Below, in pieces: positions 22,640-33,510 of a stretch of 64,000 bases of DNA (position 1 is its first letter; each line of letters opens with the position of its first letter). The notes beneath the pieces are model-generated. The model was given only the letters and a program-made list of their open reading frames with translations, made no database searches and was not told where the DNA came from. Location: NCBI GenBank assembly GCA_030765065.1, contig CM060976.1:57024539-57088538 (forward strand), in the 5' to 3' direction. A program made the translations under genes and the position numbers. The DNA comes from Deroplatys truncata (Eukaryota; Arthropoda; Insecta; Mantodea; Mantidae).

Positions 22640-22800
22640 AGACTCCGACCACCGCAGACACTGAATCACTTCACCCTGAAGATGCCAACCGCTGTACTTG
22701 GCGAAACGTCGGTATCCACGATGCCTTCTAGACCACGGCCTACAAGCCCGGATAGTTGTAATTCATTTATTAGTTATAACGCCGGCCGTGAAAGCCTCAG
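22640..22800 (+). repeat. Penelope-like repeat unit
   Basis: A single unit homologous to the 19.2-19.5 kb block. It runs from cacttcaccctgaagatgcc through gcgaaacgtcggtatccacg, gaccacggcctacaagcccg and attcatttattagttataac to gccggccgtgaaagcctcag. The matching order in three other units supports a dispersed family. The Penelope assignment rests on the hammerhead-like core. Confidence 0.5.
22672..22715 (+). ncRNA. Hammerhead-ribozyme-like motif
   Basis: The elements lie in hammerhead order. The CUGAAGA core box is at 22676-22682. A 5-bp stem II, GCCAA pairing with UUGGC, encloses a short loop (22684-22702). GAAA is at 22703-22706, and a minimal stem III, C-G, leads into the GUC cleavage triplet (22708-22710). 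Outer bases ACC and GGU can start stem I. One extra U lies between the core and stem II. Such tiny-stem-III motifs are known from Penelope-like elements, where they act as dimers. Activity here is not shown. Confidence 0.4.
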
Positions 22801-23221
22801 TATGTACATTAACAGAACAGGTTGATATTTGTGATCCTTCCTGCGTTATGTGACAAATACTGTCCCAGAAAGACTGTAAACCAAGCCTACTGCACGGTTA
22901 CAGCAACGTTCAATTACAGATATACCCCTCTTTCCTGCACCTACTGGAGGCTAGTTGAAATTGTACTGTGATCGAGACAATTAACTGTTGAGGTCTCATA
23001 TCAAAGAAAAATGTTCTCTTTGCTTGTAAAGGAAAATGCAATTAATTTTCTCTAATTGCTCTGTAATTTACAAAAGGTTACATCCAGCGAGCATCGACTC
23101 TCACAGAGGTTACAAAAAACGATAATCGTAGATTGGATTAAATCATATTAAATGAAGCTTGCATTACTTTATGTTTTGTGCTAATAACTGTGTAAGAGAA
23201 ACTAATAGTAACAAACATCCA

Positions 23222-23222
<1 letters not shown>
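22801..23222. other. Spacer, nothing recognised
   Basis: About 420 bp of AT-rich sequence before the TTA microsatellite. No gene or family match. Confidence 0.45.
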
Positions 23223-23279
<57 letters not shown>

Positions 23280-23280
23280 G
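23223..23280. repeat. (TTA)n microsatellite
   Basis: About 19 uninterrupted TAT/TTA units. Confidence 0.95.
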
Positions 23281-23555
23281 GTATTATTTACTTATGTCTT
23301 TTTCATTATTTATAATACATTCTTTTAATAATTAGTTTATTTATTATTTCGTTAATTCCAGATTTTTGTAAGCTTGTATTTTGTCATTTGTGTGTATTTA
23401 GTGTCTCTATTTAGATCAGTTTATTTTGTTGAAGTATTTCCCTAACTTCCTACTATATTGAAACATTTCAATTATAGCTATACTTCAATATATTGAATCA
23501 TTTCTTGTTAACAAATTCTTTTTTCCGAATTTCCGTTTCCTTACATTTAAATATA

Positions 23556-24804
23556 CACTACGTGATCAAAAGTATCCGGACATCTGGCTGAAAATGATGT
23601 ACAAGTTCGTGGCGCCTTCCATCGGTAATGCTGGAAGTCAACATGGTGTTGGCCCACCCTTAGCCTTGATGACAGCGTTCACTCTCGCAGACATACTTTC
23701 AATCAGGTGCTGGAAGGTTTCTTGGGGAATGGCAGCCCATTCTACACGGAGTGCGGAACTGAGGAGAGGTATCGATGTAGGTCGGTGAGGCCTGGCACGA
23801 AGTCGGCGTTCCAAAACATCCCAAAGGTGTTCTATAGGATTCAAGTCAGCACTCTGTGCAGGCCAGTCCATTACAGGGATGCTATTGTCGTGTAACCACT
23901 CCGCCACAGCCCGTGCAGTATGAACAGGTGCTCGATCGTGTTGAAGGATGCAATCGCCATCCCCGAATTGTTCTTCAACAGTGGGAAGCAAGAAGGTGCT
24001 TAAAACATCAATGTAGGTCTGCGCTGTGATCGTGCCACGCAAAACAACAAGCGGTGCAATTCCCTTCCAGGAAAAACACGACCACACCATAACACCACCA
24101 CCTCCGAATTTCACTGTTGGCACTACACACGCTGGCAGATGATGTTCATCGGGCATTCGCCATACCCACACGCTGCCATCGGATCGCCACATTGTGTACC
24201 GTGATTCGTCACTCCACACAACGTTTTGCCACTGTTCAATCATGTAATGTTGACGCTCCTTACACCAAGCGAGGCGTCGATTGGCATTTTCCTGGTGATG
24301 TGTGGCTTATGAGCAGCCGCTCGACCATGGAATCCAAGGTTTCTCGCCTCACACCTAACTGTCATAGTACTTGGAGTGGATCCTGATGCAGTTTGGAAAT
24401 CCTGTGTGATAGTCTGGATAGATGTCTATTACTCTATTACTCTTTACGACCCTCTTCAAATGTCGGCGGTCTCTGTCAGTCAACAGACGAGGTCGGTCTG
24501 TACGCTTTTATGTGTACATGTCCCTTCACGTTTCCACTTCACTATCACATCAGAAACAGTGGACCTATGGATGTTTAGGAGTGTGGAAATCTCGCGTACA
24601 GACTTCTGACACAAGTGACTCCCAATCACCTGACCACGTTCGAAGTCCGTGAGTTCCACTGAGCGTCCCATTCTGCTGTTTCACGATGTCTAATGCCTAC
24701 TGAGGTCGCGGATAATGAGTACCAGGCAGTAAGTGGCAGCACAATGCATCTAAGATGAAAAACGTATGTTTATGGGGTGTCCGGATACTTTTGATCACAT
24801 AGTG
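23556..24804 (-). mobile_element. Tc1-like DNA transposon, nearly full length
   Basis: The 1,249-bp element has terminal inverted repeats that begin cactacgtgatcaaaagtat at the left and cactatgtgatcaaaagtat at the right (read inward) and continue through ccggaca. It is flanked by the TA target duplication (23554-23555 and 24805-24806). The ends differ at one base in the first 27. It carries one transposase reading minus. Terminal repeats, TA target and the DD34E catalytic pattern put it in the Tc1 family. It is non-functional because its gene is broken, but the clean ends suggest a fairly recent arrival. Confidence 0.93.
23638..24671 (-). pseudogene. Tc1-like transposase (DD34E), frame-disrupted
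   Basis: The gene starts at 24671 with MGRSVELTDFERGQVIG, the classic Tc1 amino terminus, and stays open for 63 codons through a helix-turn-helix (REISTLLNIHRSTVSDVI). The frame is then lost for about 240 bp and reopens as 201 codons (24243-23638) covering the catalytic domain. The first D is in VVWSDESR, the second in LQHDRAPVHTA, and the E in WPAQSADLNPIEHLWD, with 34 residues between second D and E, so DD34E is complete. HDRAPVH replaces the usual QDNAPCH and SADLNP replaces SPDLNP. The enzyme would cut at TA sites by binding the terminal repeats. The central frameshift and stops make this copy inactive. Confidence 0.9.
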
Positions 24805-24806
24805 TA

Positions 24807-25214
24807 TGTTCAAAATCTTCGTTTTCGCCACTTATAGGACACTGAGTTTGTGGAACACCCTTCCTTTCATTTCTGCTAACAACTGTGTATTTCCCATTTT
24901 CGTCTTCATTCTATTTCCCATTCAAAATATTCCATTCAATACATTTTTTACTTCGCCTAAGATTCTCTCTTTTTGTCATTGTTGCAACGCTCATCCAACT
25001 ACTTACACTTTCAAATAACTTTCTCCAGTTCTAATATTAACGTTTCCCATTAATATAGCTACCGAGTTCTTGTAATTCTCCTTTAACCGTTATATGCCTT
25101 ATTATATTTGTTAAAGGAGGCCAAGGTTACAAAACTGCTAGAAGGTAGGGGATTATGTACTATTTCTAAACATAGTACATTTTCTTTTGTATACCTGTTC
25201 TCCATTATAATCCA

Positions 25215-25217
<3 letters not shown>
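24807..25217. other. Spacer, nothing recognised
   Basis: AT- and CT-rich DNA between the Tc1 element and an ATT microsatellite. No supported gene. Confidence 0.45.
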
Positions 25218-25269
<52 letters not shown>

Positions 25270-25270
25270 G
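25218..25270. repeat. (ATT)n microsatellite
   Basis: About 17 uninterrupted ATT units. Poly-isoleucine open frames across it are artefacts. Confidence 0.95.
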
Positions 25271-25939
25271 TGGACACCGACATCGTACTTTCGTACTTCC
25301 ACTTAAGAGACCAATGAAATTTCAAACTTTCAAAATTATGAATCAAATGGGCTTACATTTTGTGGCATAGTTGCTGGTGGGTTCCTGATTAGGTGTAAAG
25401 TTCCATTAAATTTGATTTAGAATATGCACATTTTCATTAGTATTTATTTTTCTTTTCTTTTTTGCTGGAAAACTAAAATTAGAAACTATTCCAAGGAACT
25501 TCCTAATGCAAGTGCTCGATTTAGAGCACACGTTAATACCTCTCAGCCATAAGGAAATAACTGTATAGGATGTAAAGGTTCTTGGACGGGCCGCTACTAT
25601 TGGTCATGTACACTAACCATCCACGTTAAATCAACCCTTCAGGGATCTTCAGCTTACCGCGGTAAGAACTTGACCAGGGTAATCCAATGTTCACCGCAGT
25701 TTAGGTGACCGTGGTTACCTGGCAGTCACTCACCTTGGTTGAGCGCACCGTTCATTGCAGGTAAACTCTACTGAACGCACCCGGGTGTCTGTTTTTCACT
25801 TGTTCTACCTCTTTGCTGAAGCGCGTGCATGTAATTCAGCGTGCAACGGTGGAAAGTAAAAGCAGACCCAAGTTTATCTATTATGTTATTAGATTTAATG
25901 TGCAATTTTTAAGAAAAAATAGAAAGTACAGAGATAGAA
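25271..25939. other. Spacer with a GC-richer island
   Basis: No gene recognised. 25600-25860 is clearly richer in GC than its surroundings and contains several short palindromes such as taccgcggta. It may be part of an unrecognised element, but I find no second copy in the window. Confidence 0.35.
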
Positions 25940-26056
25940 GCAATTTTTTATGCAGGCGGCTTCAAAATATGTATCTCTGGTAAAATGTTGTTATTGAATT
26001 TTTGGTTGGAATGCAATACCTTCTCTACCTACGGAGTACGTGGCAGAGAAAGTAAT
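25940..26056 (+). repeat. Repeat A, 3' end fragment
   Basis: It shows the family's last ~115 bp: ggcttcaaaatatgtatctc, tttttggttggaatgcaata, ccttctctacc and gtggcagagaaagtaataaa. Confidence 0.85.
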
Positions 26057-28795
26057 AAACCAATAAAGCCGCAAGGTGTCAAAAGTTACTTCATACAGCA
26101 GACACCACCACTCAGGTAGCAAGCAATCCCCTGATCGCTTATTTTGCAATATTCTTTGACCGTTTATTTCACTGACCGCTTTATACATACAGTCGTCTTC
26201 CTGCCTGCCCTTAACCCTCCACTGCAGAAAGTAAAGCTTCGCGGTAAATATTTTTCCATTTTTCTCCGTGCCCCTAAACCTTGCCAAGATATGCTGCATC
26301 CACGACTTCTCCTCGTAACTTTTATCATTCGCCAGAGCGTTATTCAACTGATAACTGATGATTTTAGATGAAACAACTTAATTAGTAAATACACAGCTGG
26401 ATCGTCATACGACGTCAAGCATTGTGTTAGTTTAGAATAAAAATGAGGAAGGATTGCCGCCACGTACGCACAGAACGCGACTCTGTTTTCATCCGTTCTT
26501 CTTAGCCGCGCAATTCATCATGTGAACCTTCTGTTCCACTGCCCATCAGATACAAGGCGTGAAAGCGCCTGACATTGGGCGAGCTGGCACTTTGTTTTAT
26601 GGGATCTACGTGGCGGTGATGCTGTATGCGGTCAGCGTCTCGGCTTGGTGTGCTCATTTTCTGAAATAAACGACGTCTACTTAGTGAGATTGTGCCCGCA
26701 AGGGAGAGCTTACTACCACTTAAGGAAGTACAGTAGAAGATTTAGTGCCCCATATCGTAACGTTGAGTGAACTAGGAAAATCTTTTTCATTTCTTTTCTG
26801 ATTTTCAGATTAACCTCATGTTTCCGTTTTAATTTTCCTCAGATCCTCTTCGGTAGTAGGCGTATGTTAGTTTGTTTTTGCTTAACGGGAGATTAAAAGT
26901 CGTATTCCACCATTGTTAAACTTTCTAACTTCATAACTTCTCAGAAATTATTTTACATGCCAGACTGAATTTTTACAGAATATAGGTGAACGTCTAAGTT
27001 CACTGACATAGTTTTATACAGTAATGTGGTTAATTAAGGAATATTTTAATTCTTTCATAATTACATACTTTTTATCAAAATTTCTCAGCAATTAACCAAA
27101 TTATTATCACCAAAGTAGGTCAGTAGTAGAATCGAGGTATTTTTTATCATGCAAAAGTTCCATTTAGCTATCTTCAGTATTCCTTAGAAAATGGGTTATT
27201 TATATCAGAAAATGTCATTCAAAGAAAAAACTTTCTAAGTAAAAGTGGAAAAAATCTCATATGTATACACATTGACGCTCTCAAATGTACAATGGCTATC
27301 AATGTGCAGGGCAAAGCTTCTACTAAAGTTTGAGTAAATTCTACCTTTCTACTTAAAATATTATAGGAGTTATGATGTTTTTTAGATAGCATGGCCTAGA
27401 AGTAGAACTTCTAACACTTTACTTCTAACGAGCTAAACGCTTTAGTTCATCGCACTCGTACGATAATCTTCAGTGTGACCAACTTTGGTTCCAAGTCATC
27501 ACATGGCGATTACCCTTTGTATTTGCACATGTGTACTAACTCGACTGGTTTAATTAAGTTTTATTTTTCATTGTGTCTTTTCACATGATTAATTTCTCAT
27601 GGCGCTCGCATTATCTATTCACAATAGAAATCGTCATACTTCAAGCAATTAGTTGTAGAGTTAACCTATACGTTATATTGGCAGCTTTCTTTGATCTAAA
27701 ACGTTACTCTTTTATCTAACCTACATAAAGATTAAATGGCGGAAATTACGAATCCAGATAAAATGAAATGGAAGTGAAACTACAGAAACAGCAGAGAGAA
27801 TAACACTAGAAGTACCCATCCAAAAAAATCCAGAAATCAATATGCTATAGCATTTAATCGCTTCATAGCCTAGTGAAATTCAAAACGTGCTGAAAATAAT
27901 TTCACTGAAAATGACTGCTGGCGAATCAACAAAACATCAAAATAACTGACATCTGCTTTTTTAAGTAATTTCTCTTCTTTCAAGAGCGCCTTCGAAACGT
28001 GCTATATGTTAGTTCAGGAATCAATATAATATTATTGCTATTTTACAAATTCGAGGGATGTCTAAAAAATAGTGTTAGCCACATGTGCTAAAGGTGGTTT
28101 TATTTTGCTCGTAGGATTGCGAAACTAGGCCAATGGCCTTCGTTTTGCAAAATTGCTACTCGCAAAATCAAACCCTAACTTTACCCCTTGTATCATAATC
28201 TACTATTCTGTGAAGTGGTACACAAATCAAAGTAATGGTAGATGCATAAACGCAGCACCAATTTTAAAAATATATTTAAAGTTATATTGTATCTACGATG
28301 ATAAAATAATATCAAAATAGCGATATATACTTATAATACTACACAAAAACATAATTTTTCTTTTAGTTTTCGACATTTATTCTCCACTTAAATAGGGGAA
28401 GACAAATGAAAGCTATGTTTTCAAGAACATGAGGTTAAGAGTTTGGGAGATTTTACCTTATTCTCTTCAATATATATATATATATAATGCAACTTCAACA
28501 CACACAGATATATAATGTGTTGCATTAATAAGGGTCTCAATTAATTCTAATTATATTAAGAGAAGATGTATATTCCAAAGGTGTAAAGCTTCTTTAAATT
28601 TTCAGCTTCAAAGCTTCAATGTTAATTTAATATTGGCAATGCATAAGGTTCCCAAGAGATTATGGATTGCGTCTCCGGAATTATTCCGACAAACCGAGCC
28701 AAAAATGTCACATTTTATTCTAGCGTAATAATTTTCAGGTTATAGATCTAAATAGGTAAATTGTGCTCCATTTTGGAGCCATTCGTGACGTTTAC
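26057..28795. other. Long AT-rich spacer
   Basis: About 2.7 kb without a supported gene. A 118-codon minus-strand frame (25991-26347) begins upstream of, and ends inside, the repeat A fragment and shows no domain. 26440-26700 is somewhat GC-richer. A short (AT)n lies at 28471-28487. No further copies of the window's repeat families were seen. Confidence 0.4.
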
Positions 28796-28859
28796 TCCAG
28801 CTTCGATGAACTGGCCAAAGGCGAAATGCTTTGTCATATATAGCATCTCCGAAGCTGGA
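28796..28859. repeat. Perfect 10-bp inverted repeat (hairpin)
   Basis: tccagcttcg (28796-28805) and cgaagctgga (28850-28859) are exact complements around a 44-nt loop. The loop contains ggcgaaatgctttgtc, faintly like a hammerhead core, but the CUGANGA box is not met. A second small hairpin (gctcca-tttt-ggagc) lies just upstream at 28765. Confidence 0.6.
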
Positions 28860-29221
28860 AAGTTCAGCAAGGTATGCGGAGTTATATGGTAGAGAAGAAA
28901 GTTCACCTGCCTCCACGCTTAATGGTAGTAATCGGCCAATTAAATAATAATAATGTTAGATTAATAACATATTTTTCAACCATTATTTGTAACACAATTT
29001 TGTTTTTAAATACAAAGAATTATTTTTCGTACTCATTTCCAACATACTATCACAGCACCAATGTGCACAATAGTGAAGGAACTGCATCCGCGTACTGAAC
29101 AATGTGTTCAATTGGGAACTATGACCAACGACTTTTATTGCGGCTTACGCTCATGGTTGGATATTGAGGGTTGTAGGTGACCATCGGAGCCTTCAAACCT
29201 TCGCCTATATGTAGATAGCTG

Positions 29222-29640
29222 CTGAGTGAAATTGCTCTGGAGTAATGTGCAAGGTTCGGATTCCGGAGGTCCAAGATTGGATTGCAGTGGATCTGCGTTT
29301 TTTCGCGCTTTTCGTGGTTGGATAACTTATATAACGCAGCGAATTTTCATGGTCCTCCGTTTCCTGTCATCTCATTTCCTTATCAGGTTTCAAGGTCGAA
29401 AGATCAGGCAAATGGACGGCGGCAAGGCGTATGGCGGTGGAGTTTGCATTGAGGAAGTGCGTGCACTGGCGTTCGATGGGAGACGGGCTCTGAGAGGTAT
29501 GTCTTTGTGGGAGGTCCCGCCTATGCTAGGACGCAATACTTGGAAACGTTGGGTACCCCGCCTGCCGTCCCGGAACTGGTAGCCCTCTGTGTCCTTAAGT
29601 TCACCCCTTCCATCCGCAGGTTTCCAGAAACACAAAAGAC
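29222..29640 (+). repeat. SINE-B copy, long body
   Basis: The head is worn but the body is clear: tttccttatcaggtttcaag, ggcaaggcgtatggcggtgg, gtctttgtgggaggtcccgc, ttggaaacgttgggtacccc and tttccagaaacacaa. It aligns with 15874-16345, with the same order and spacing of blocks. Open frames of 118 and 81 codons across it are shadows of the GC-rich SINE body. Confidence 0.75.
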
Positions 29641-29728
29641 TTCATGTGTGCTCAAGTGCCAGAATCTAATAACCATTCTTCGAATGTGTAGGGTTGCTAG
29701 GAAAAAATTAAATATTAGAATATATATC

Positions 29729-30466
29729 TGATGTGTTACATTCACATGACTTTCTCTACCTGTATCGTTTATTAATGGATATAAAAACTATTCATACAAA
29801 AGATAGTTTTTCTACCTACATCATTTTAGTAGAAATAAACCTTTACAGGAATAGGTATTTATAGTTTAATTATAAGTGGAACCGCGGTAATCAAATGTTT
29901 AGGAACTGTTTGCCATATACTGGCCTCACGCTTTCCGTGTAATCGCGAGAAACAAGTGAATGTAGACAGGCTTAAAAATGATAAGTGCAGTACGTTTTCG
30001 TATATCACTTAACGTTTGCCAGTTTTATAACATTATACAAAATTCCTTCCCAATAAAGAGGACTTCACAGGCTATTCCCAGAACATTCAAGATATATATC
30101 TCATTTGTCATGAAATATGCTTAATATACGTTATTTTGAGAAAATTCAAATATTATTACAAAATGAACTGGGATTTTAAATCTTTTAGTCATATTTAAGA
30201 AAATAAAAAAAATTGAAAAAATTTCCTTGTAAAGGGTAGTATGGGATGGGGGAATTTTCTTGTAAACCTTTGTGTCGCATCTTTGGAAGATACTGAACTA
30301 AAATACGAGCACACAAACACACACACAGACCATTTTCCAAAAATTCATGTTTTTGCATTTAGGGGGCCTCAAAATTGTGTATTTCCGGTGGAATGCTGAT
30401 ATCGAATTTTTTTAAATACAATACTTCCTCTCCTACTACAAGTACGCAGTAGAGAAAGTAGTAAAG
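29729..30466 (+). repeat. Repeat A copy with both ends, internally deleted
   Basis: It begins ctgatgtgttacattcacat, reaches actttctctacc at 29750, and ends cgcagtagagaaagtagtaa. At about 730 bp it lacks the central block (atatctcggaaatggctg to gatctacattt) present in the 10.7-kb copy. The CA tract is short (cacacaaacacacacacaga). Confidence 0.9.
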
Positions 30467-31239
30467 AAAGTACAGGACAACACGTATACAATAAGTAATT
30501 AGAAACCAAGAACTTTGTGTTTGCTGGCAGTTTTAAGGCCAGTTGATTAAGAGCTTCATTTTGAGGTGGATCATGCAGATAGTTGTCCCTAACAATAACG
30601 CTGTACAAGGCAATCTAAGGGCCAAGTGTATTAAAAAGGCTTTGTCGCGTAGAAACCTCCCTGATGGACTCACCGAAAATAACATTAATTACTGGGGAGG
30701 TATGCAGTAAGAACTTGAGGTATACCTCTCGAGCATCTCACCCCACTGTCGCTACTGGGTCGTTACTGTCGCTGTCAGTTAATTGTGCAGGAGAAAATTG
30801 ATTTTAATGTAGGTTTAGAAACTAGAAATTTTTAATTTAAGTGGTCAACTTCCACAATTATTTCTGCTGCATGCAACTTCTTAAACTTTGTTGACAGTTG
30901 ATAAATTTTTCGTTTCAACTTTGGGGCAGGATATTGTTACTTTGTCTAATTTACAACTTCACTCATTGTCACTTCCTTAATGTGATCTAGTTCAACTTTA
31001 AGTATTAACCATTTAGTTTTCAGTAGCACTTCACTCTCCTCGTGACGTAGCAGCGCAACGAAATACCACGGCGTAGCCTCTTCCTCCGGAGAGTTTACTC
31101 GCTGGGGAATCGAACACAATACTTCAACATCTTACGGAAGCAGCAGCATCTACATACTTGTAGAGCCGCGCTAGATGTCATACTAGAAACGCACTTGCTA
31201 ACTTCCGTACTCCTCTTTGCTGGCTCATATAGCACGTGG
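30467..31239. other. Spacer, nothing firm
   Basis: No gene seen. From about 31000 GC content rises toward the heat-shock-element-like cluster. Confidence 0.4.
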
Positions 31240-31240
31240 A

Positions 31241-31317
31241 AGTTTCCAGAGAACATTCTAGGGCGTTCTGAACACACGTTCTGGAGGCGGAGGAAGAAAA
31301 ATTCTAGACAATTCTGG
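31241..31317. promoter_or_regulatory. Heat-shock-element-like cluster
   Basis: Alternating GAA and TTC triplets occur at the 5-bp spacing bound by heat shock factor: gaacattc at 31251-31258 with further TTC at 31266, then ttctagacaattc at 31302-31314. Single TTC and GAA triplets lie between. Some triplets in the array are degenerate. A weak TATA-like tatttatg lies about 20 bp beyond. No heat-shock gene follows on either strand, so this may be a relic promoter or chance. Confidence 0.3.
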
Positions 31318-31494
31318 TTATCTGATGATATCGCTTCCGCTATTTATGCTGGTTGAAAGCGATACTTATCTTTGTTTATCTCTGAGCATCCACCACCGAC
31401 CTCCCAAATAACTTTGGGTCATAACCGCTGCGTCACAATATAAATAAAAGTAAGGTAAATATTCATTCCCCTAAAGCATGAAATAAAGGAAATA

Positions 31495-31950
31495 TTATGT
31501 TAAGGCACCCCTACGCCCCCCACTCTGATCCATGGTTTTTTTTGGAGCTTTTCCCGGGTCGTCAGGCGTCATGGAGTGGCTTCTTTCAGCCCCCGAATTT
31601 CCTGCCCCTCCATTTCATTGCATTCATAATTTCACTCATCTTTCATCCCGTTGGTGTGTTTCAGGGTCGGCAAGGTGTTTCGGTGCAGCATAGCAGGGGA
31701 AAAGAGATGCTGTGTGTGAACTCTTCGCCCCTCGGCTTTGGACTGGCTGCCGGGGTATCCGAGCTCCCTTGATGGGCGTTCGCTCCTTCTGTGTAAGCGG
31801 GGTTCCCGGTGTGCCTGTCCGTCTGCCGGCGTGTCCACTTCTGGAAACGTAGGGACCCTGTCGTTGCTGTGCGTCGCTCCTGGATGAGGCCGCCCGCCTC
31901 ATCATTCCTCCCGGAGATACCCTATAGTGGGACATTGGTACAATATCCAC
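31495..31950 (+). repeat. SINE-B body, head missing
   Basis: It begins in the core (cactctgatccatggttttt, cccgggtcgtcaggcgtcat) and continues with tttcatcccgttggtgtgtt, tcagggtcggcaaggtg and a GC-rich body. The tRNA-like head is absent. Open frames on both strands here are shadows. Confidence 0.65.
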
Positions 31951-32462
31951 TCTGGATCGGTGTCGAGTCCCCTCCGTAACGGATAAGATGCAAAAATAGC
32001 TTGATTATTAGTGCTGCAGCTGAAGGCTGACATATCTTAAACGTGCCAGAAACTCCCTCCAGCACTACGCAGCACAAGCCTTAGAAGAGAAAATGCGAGA
32101 TTTGTATCAGGAACACATTGTAAATCACAATAGAAGAGCTTAGCACTTAAAAGTGGTGAACCGATTTAGCAGAGTTTCTTTATAAATAGGATCAGGGGGG
32201 CGTAACAACGATATAAATGCTATACAGTACACCCTTCAACACGCCTCACCGTTCTAGCTGAGCTGGCGGATTTATAAAACACCGGTTATCTACACAGTAT
32301 TTTACACACATTAGAAGCCGTGTACTGTGAAGGATCATGATGCTCTTCTAAGCCAGGTAATTTTGTGATACGCGTAGGAAAAGCGGATCGTAGGAGAAGC
32401 GGCAGTTTGACATCAGACAGACTGTCACTATAAACCTTTCTAGCAGCACACTAAGATATTGC
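31951..32462. other. Spacer, nothing recognised
   Basis: About 500 bp with no gene or family match. Confidence 0.4.
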
Positions 32463-32600
32463 TTGTGCGTGAAACTCATAAATTTCCCTCAGAGGTCTCT
32501 TTTATCAGCATTAGGCTCTTTAATGAACCTGAAGTATAGGCTCGGTACCTACGGCTGCAGCTTCCGTCCCCCGGGACACTGCAATTTTTATGCTCTGAAA
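32463..32600 (-). repeat. SINE-C fragment
   Basis: The text gcgtgaaactcataaatttc, ctcagaggtctcttttatca and gcattaggctcttt parallels the 3' half of the 21.3-kb SINE-C copy (gcgtgaaagcccggtaattt, ctcagagacctctttatcag). Similarity fades afterwards, so the right boundary is uncertain. Confidence 0.5.
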
Positions 32601-32845
32601 TATCAGTCGCACAGGCTAAGTTTGGGCATGAGAAGCTTGCTTTCAGAGCGCTATATGAAATGAGTTTCAACCCAAAAATTAGATACTGCGCCTTCATCAT
32701 AAATCCTTATTCTCAGGATCTCTGAATACCCACCAGAAACGAAGTTTTAAAACCAACACTCGCACGGCCTTTTCTATCCATTGTTATTTTTGCTGCTATT
32801 TTACAAATATATACTAATATTGTAAAAAGAAATACGTTGTATGTA

Positions 32846-33492
32846 CACAGGGCGGACCATTTAAGTGAGACTGTACAATATCTACAAAACTAAGCATTAT
32901 AGAAAGAAATGTCTTGAATAAAAGTTGCTTGACATTATTGGGGAAAGTAAATGCCATTAGTCGTGTTTTGTTTGCAGGACGTTATGGTGGGCATTTTAGG
33001 GTCAATTTAATTTTTTTAAGTGGGAACCTACATCTGTAAGTTGCTTTCTCATTAGAAAATGGTTTACAAAATATGTTTATTTTGTGATGAGGAATAAGAA
33101 AACAAAATAAAAAATGTTGGATCCCAATTACGAAACGTAACTTGACCCTCAAATGACCATCCATGGATGGCCCAATCATTCATTGCTCTCTTCGTACACA
33201 GCCATTCAGAATGTTCGTTGTTATTTACGTTGGTGTAAGGACGATTGCAAAGTGCCAAATACAAATGTTTAGCTTTTTTTTATGGAGTGAGAAAACAACA
33301 TAAAAAAGTTGGTACCCATTTATAAGAATTAAATTGACCCTAACGCGACCATCACAACGTCCACAAAACAAAACATGACTAAAGGCATTTACTTTCCCCC
33401 AAAATATCAAGCAACTTTTATTGAAGACATTTCTTTCTACAACGCTTGGTTTTGGAGATATTGTACAGTCTCAACTTAAATGGTCCACCCTA
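32846..33492. mobile_element. Foldback MITE with ~180-bp inverted ends
   Basis: The 647-bp element has ends, read inward, of agggcggaccatttaagtga and agggtggaccatttaagttg. They match over about 180 bp with scattered changes (shared blocks include actgtacaatatct, aaagaaatgtctt, aaaagttgcttga, aaagtaaatgcc and tagggtcaatttaatt). The inner ~280 bp is non-coding. A candidate 8-bp duplication, tgtatgta, flanks it (32838-32845 and 33493-33500), but the surrounding tatg repeats make this soft. The long arms and lack of coding sequence mark a non-autonomous DNA element. The 8-bp duplication and caggg start would fit hAT. Confidence 0.8.
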
Positions 33493-33510
33493 TGTATGTA
33501 TGCATACATC

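Noticed and set aside
29226-29635. 118- and 81-codon open frames on both strands
   Set aside because: They lie in a GC-rich SINE-B body; the same happens in SINE-B copies at 31.6 and 47.6 kb.
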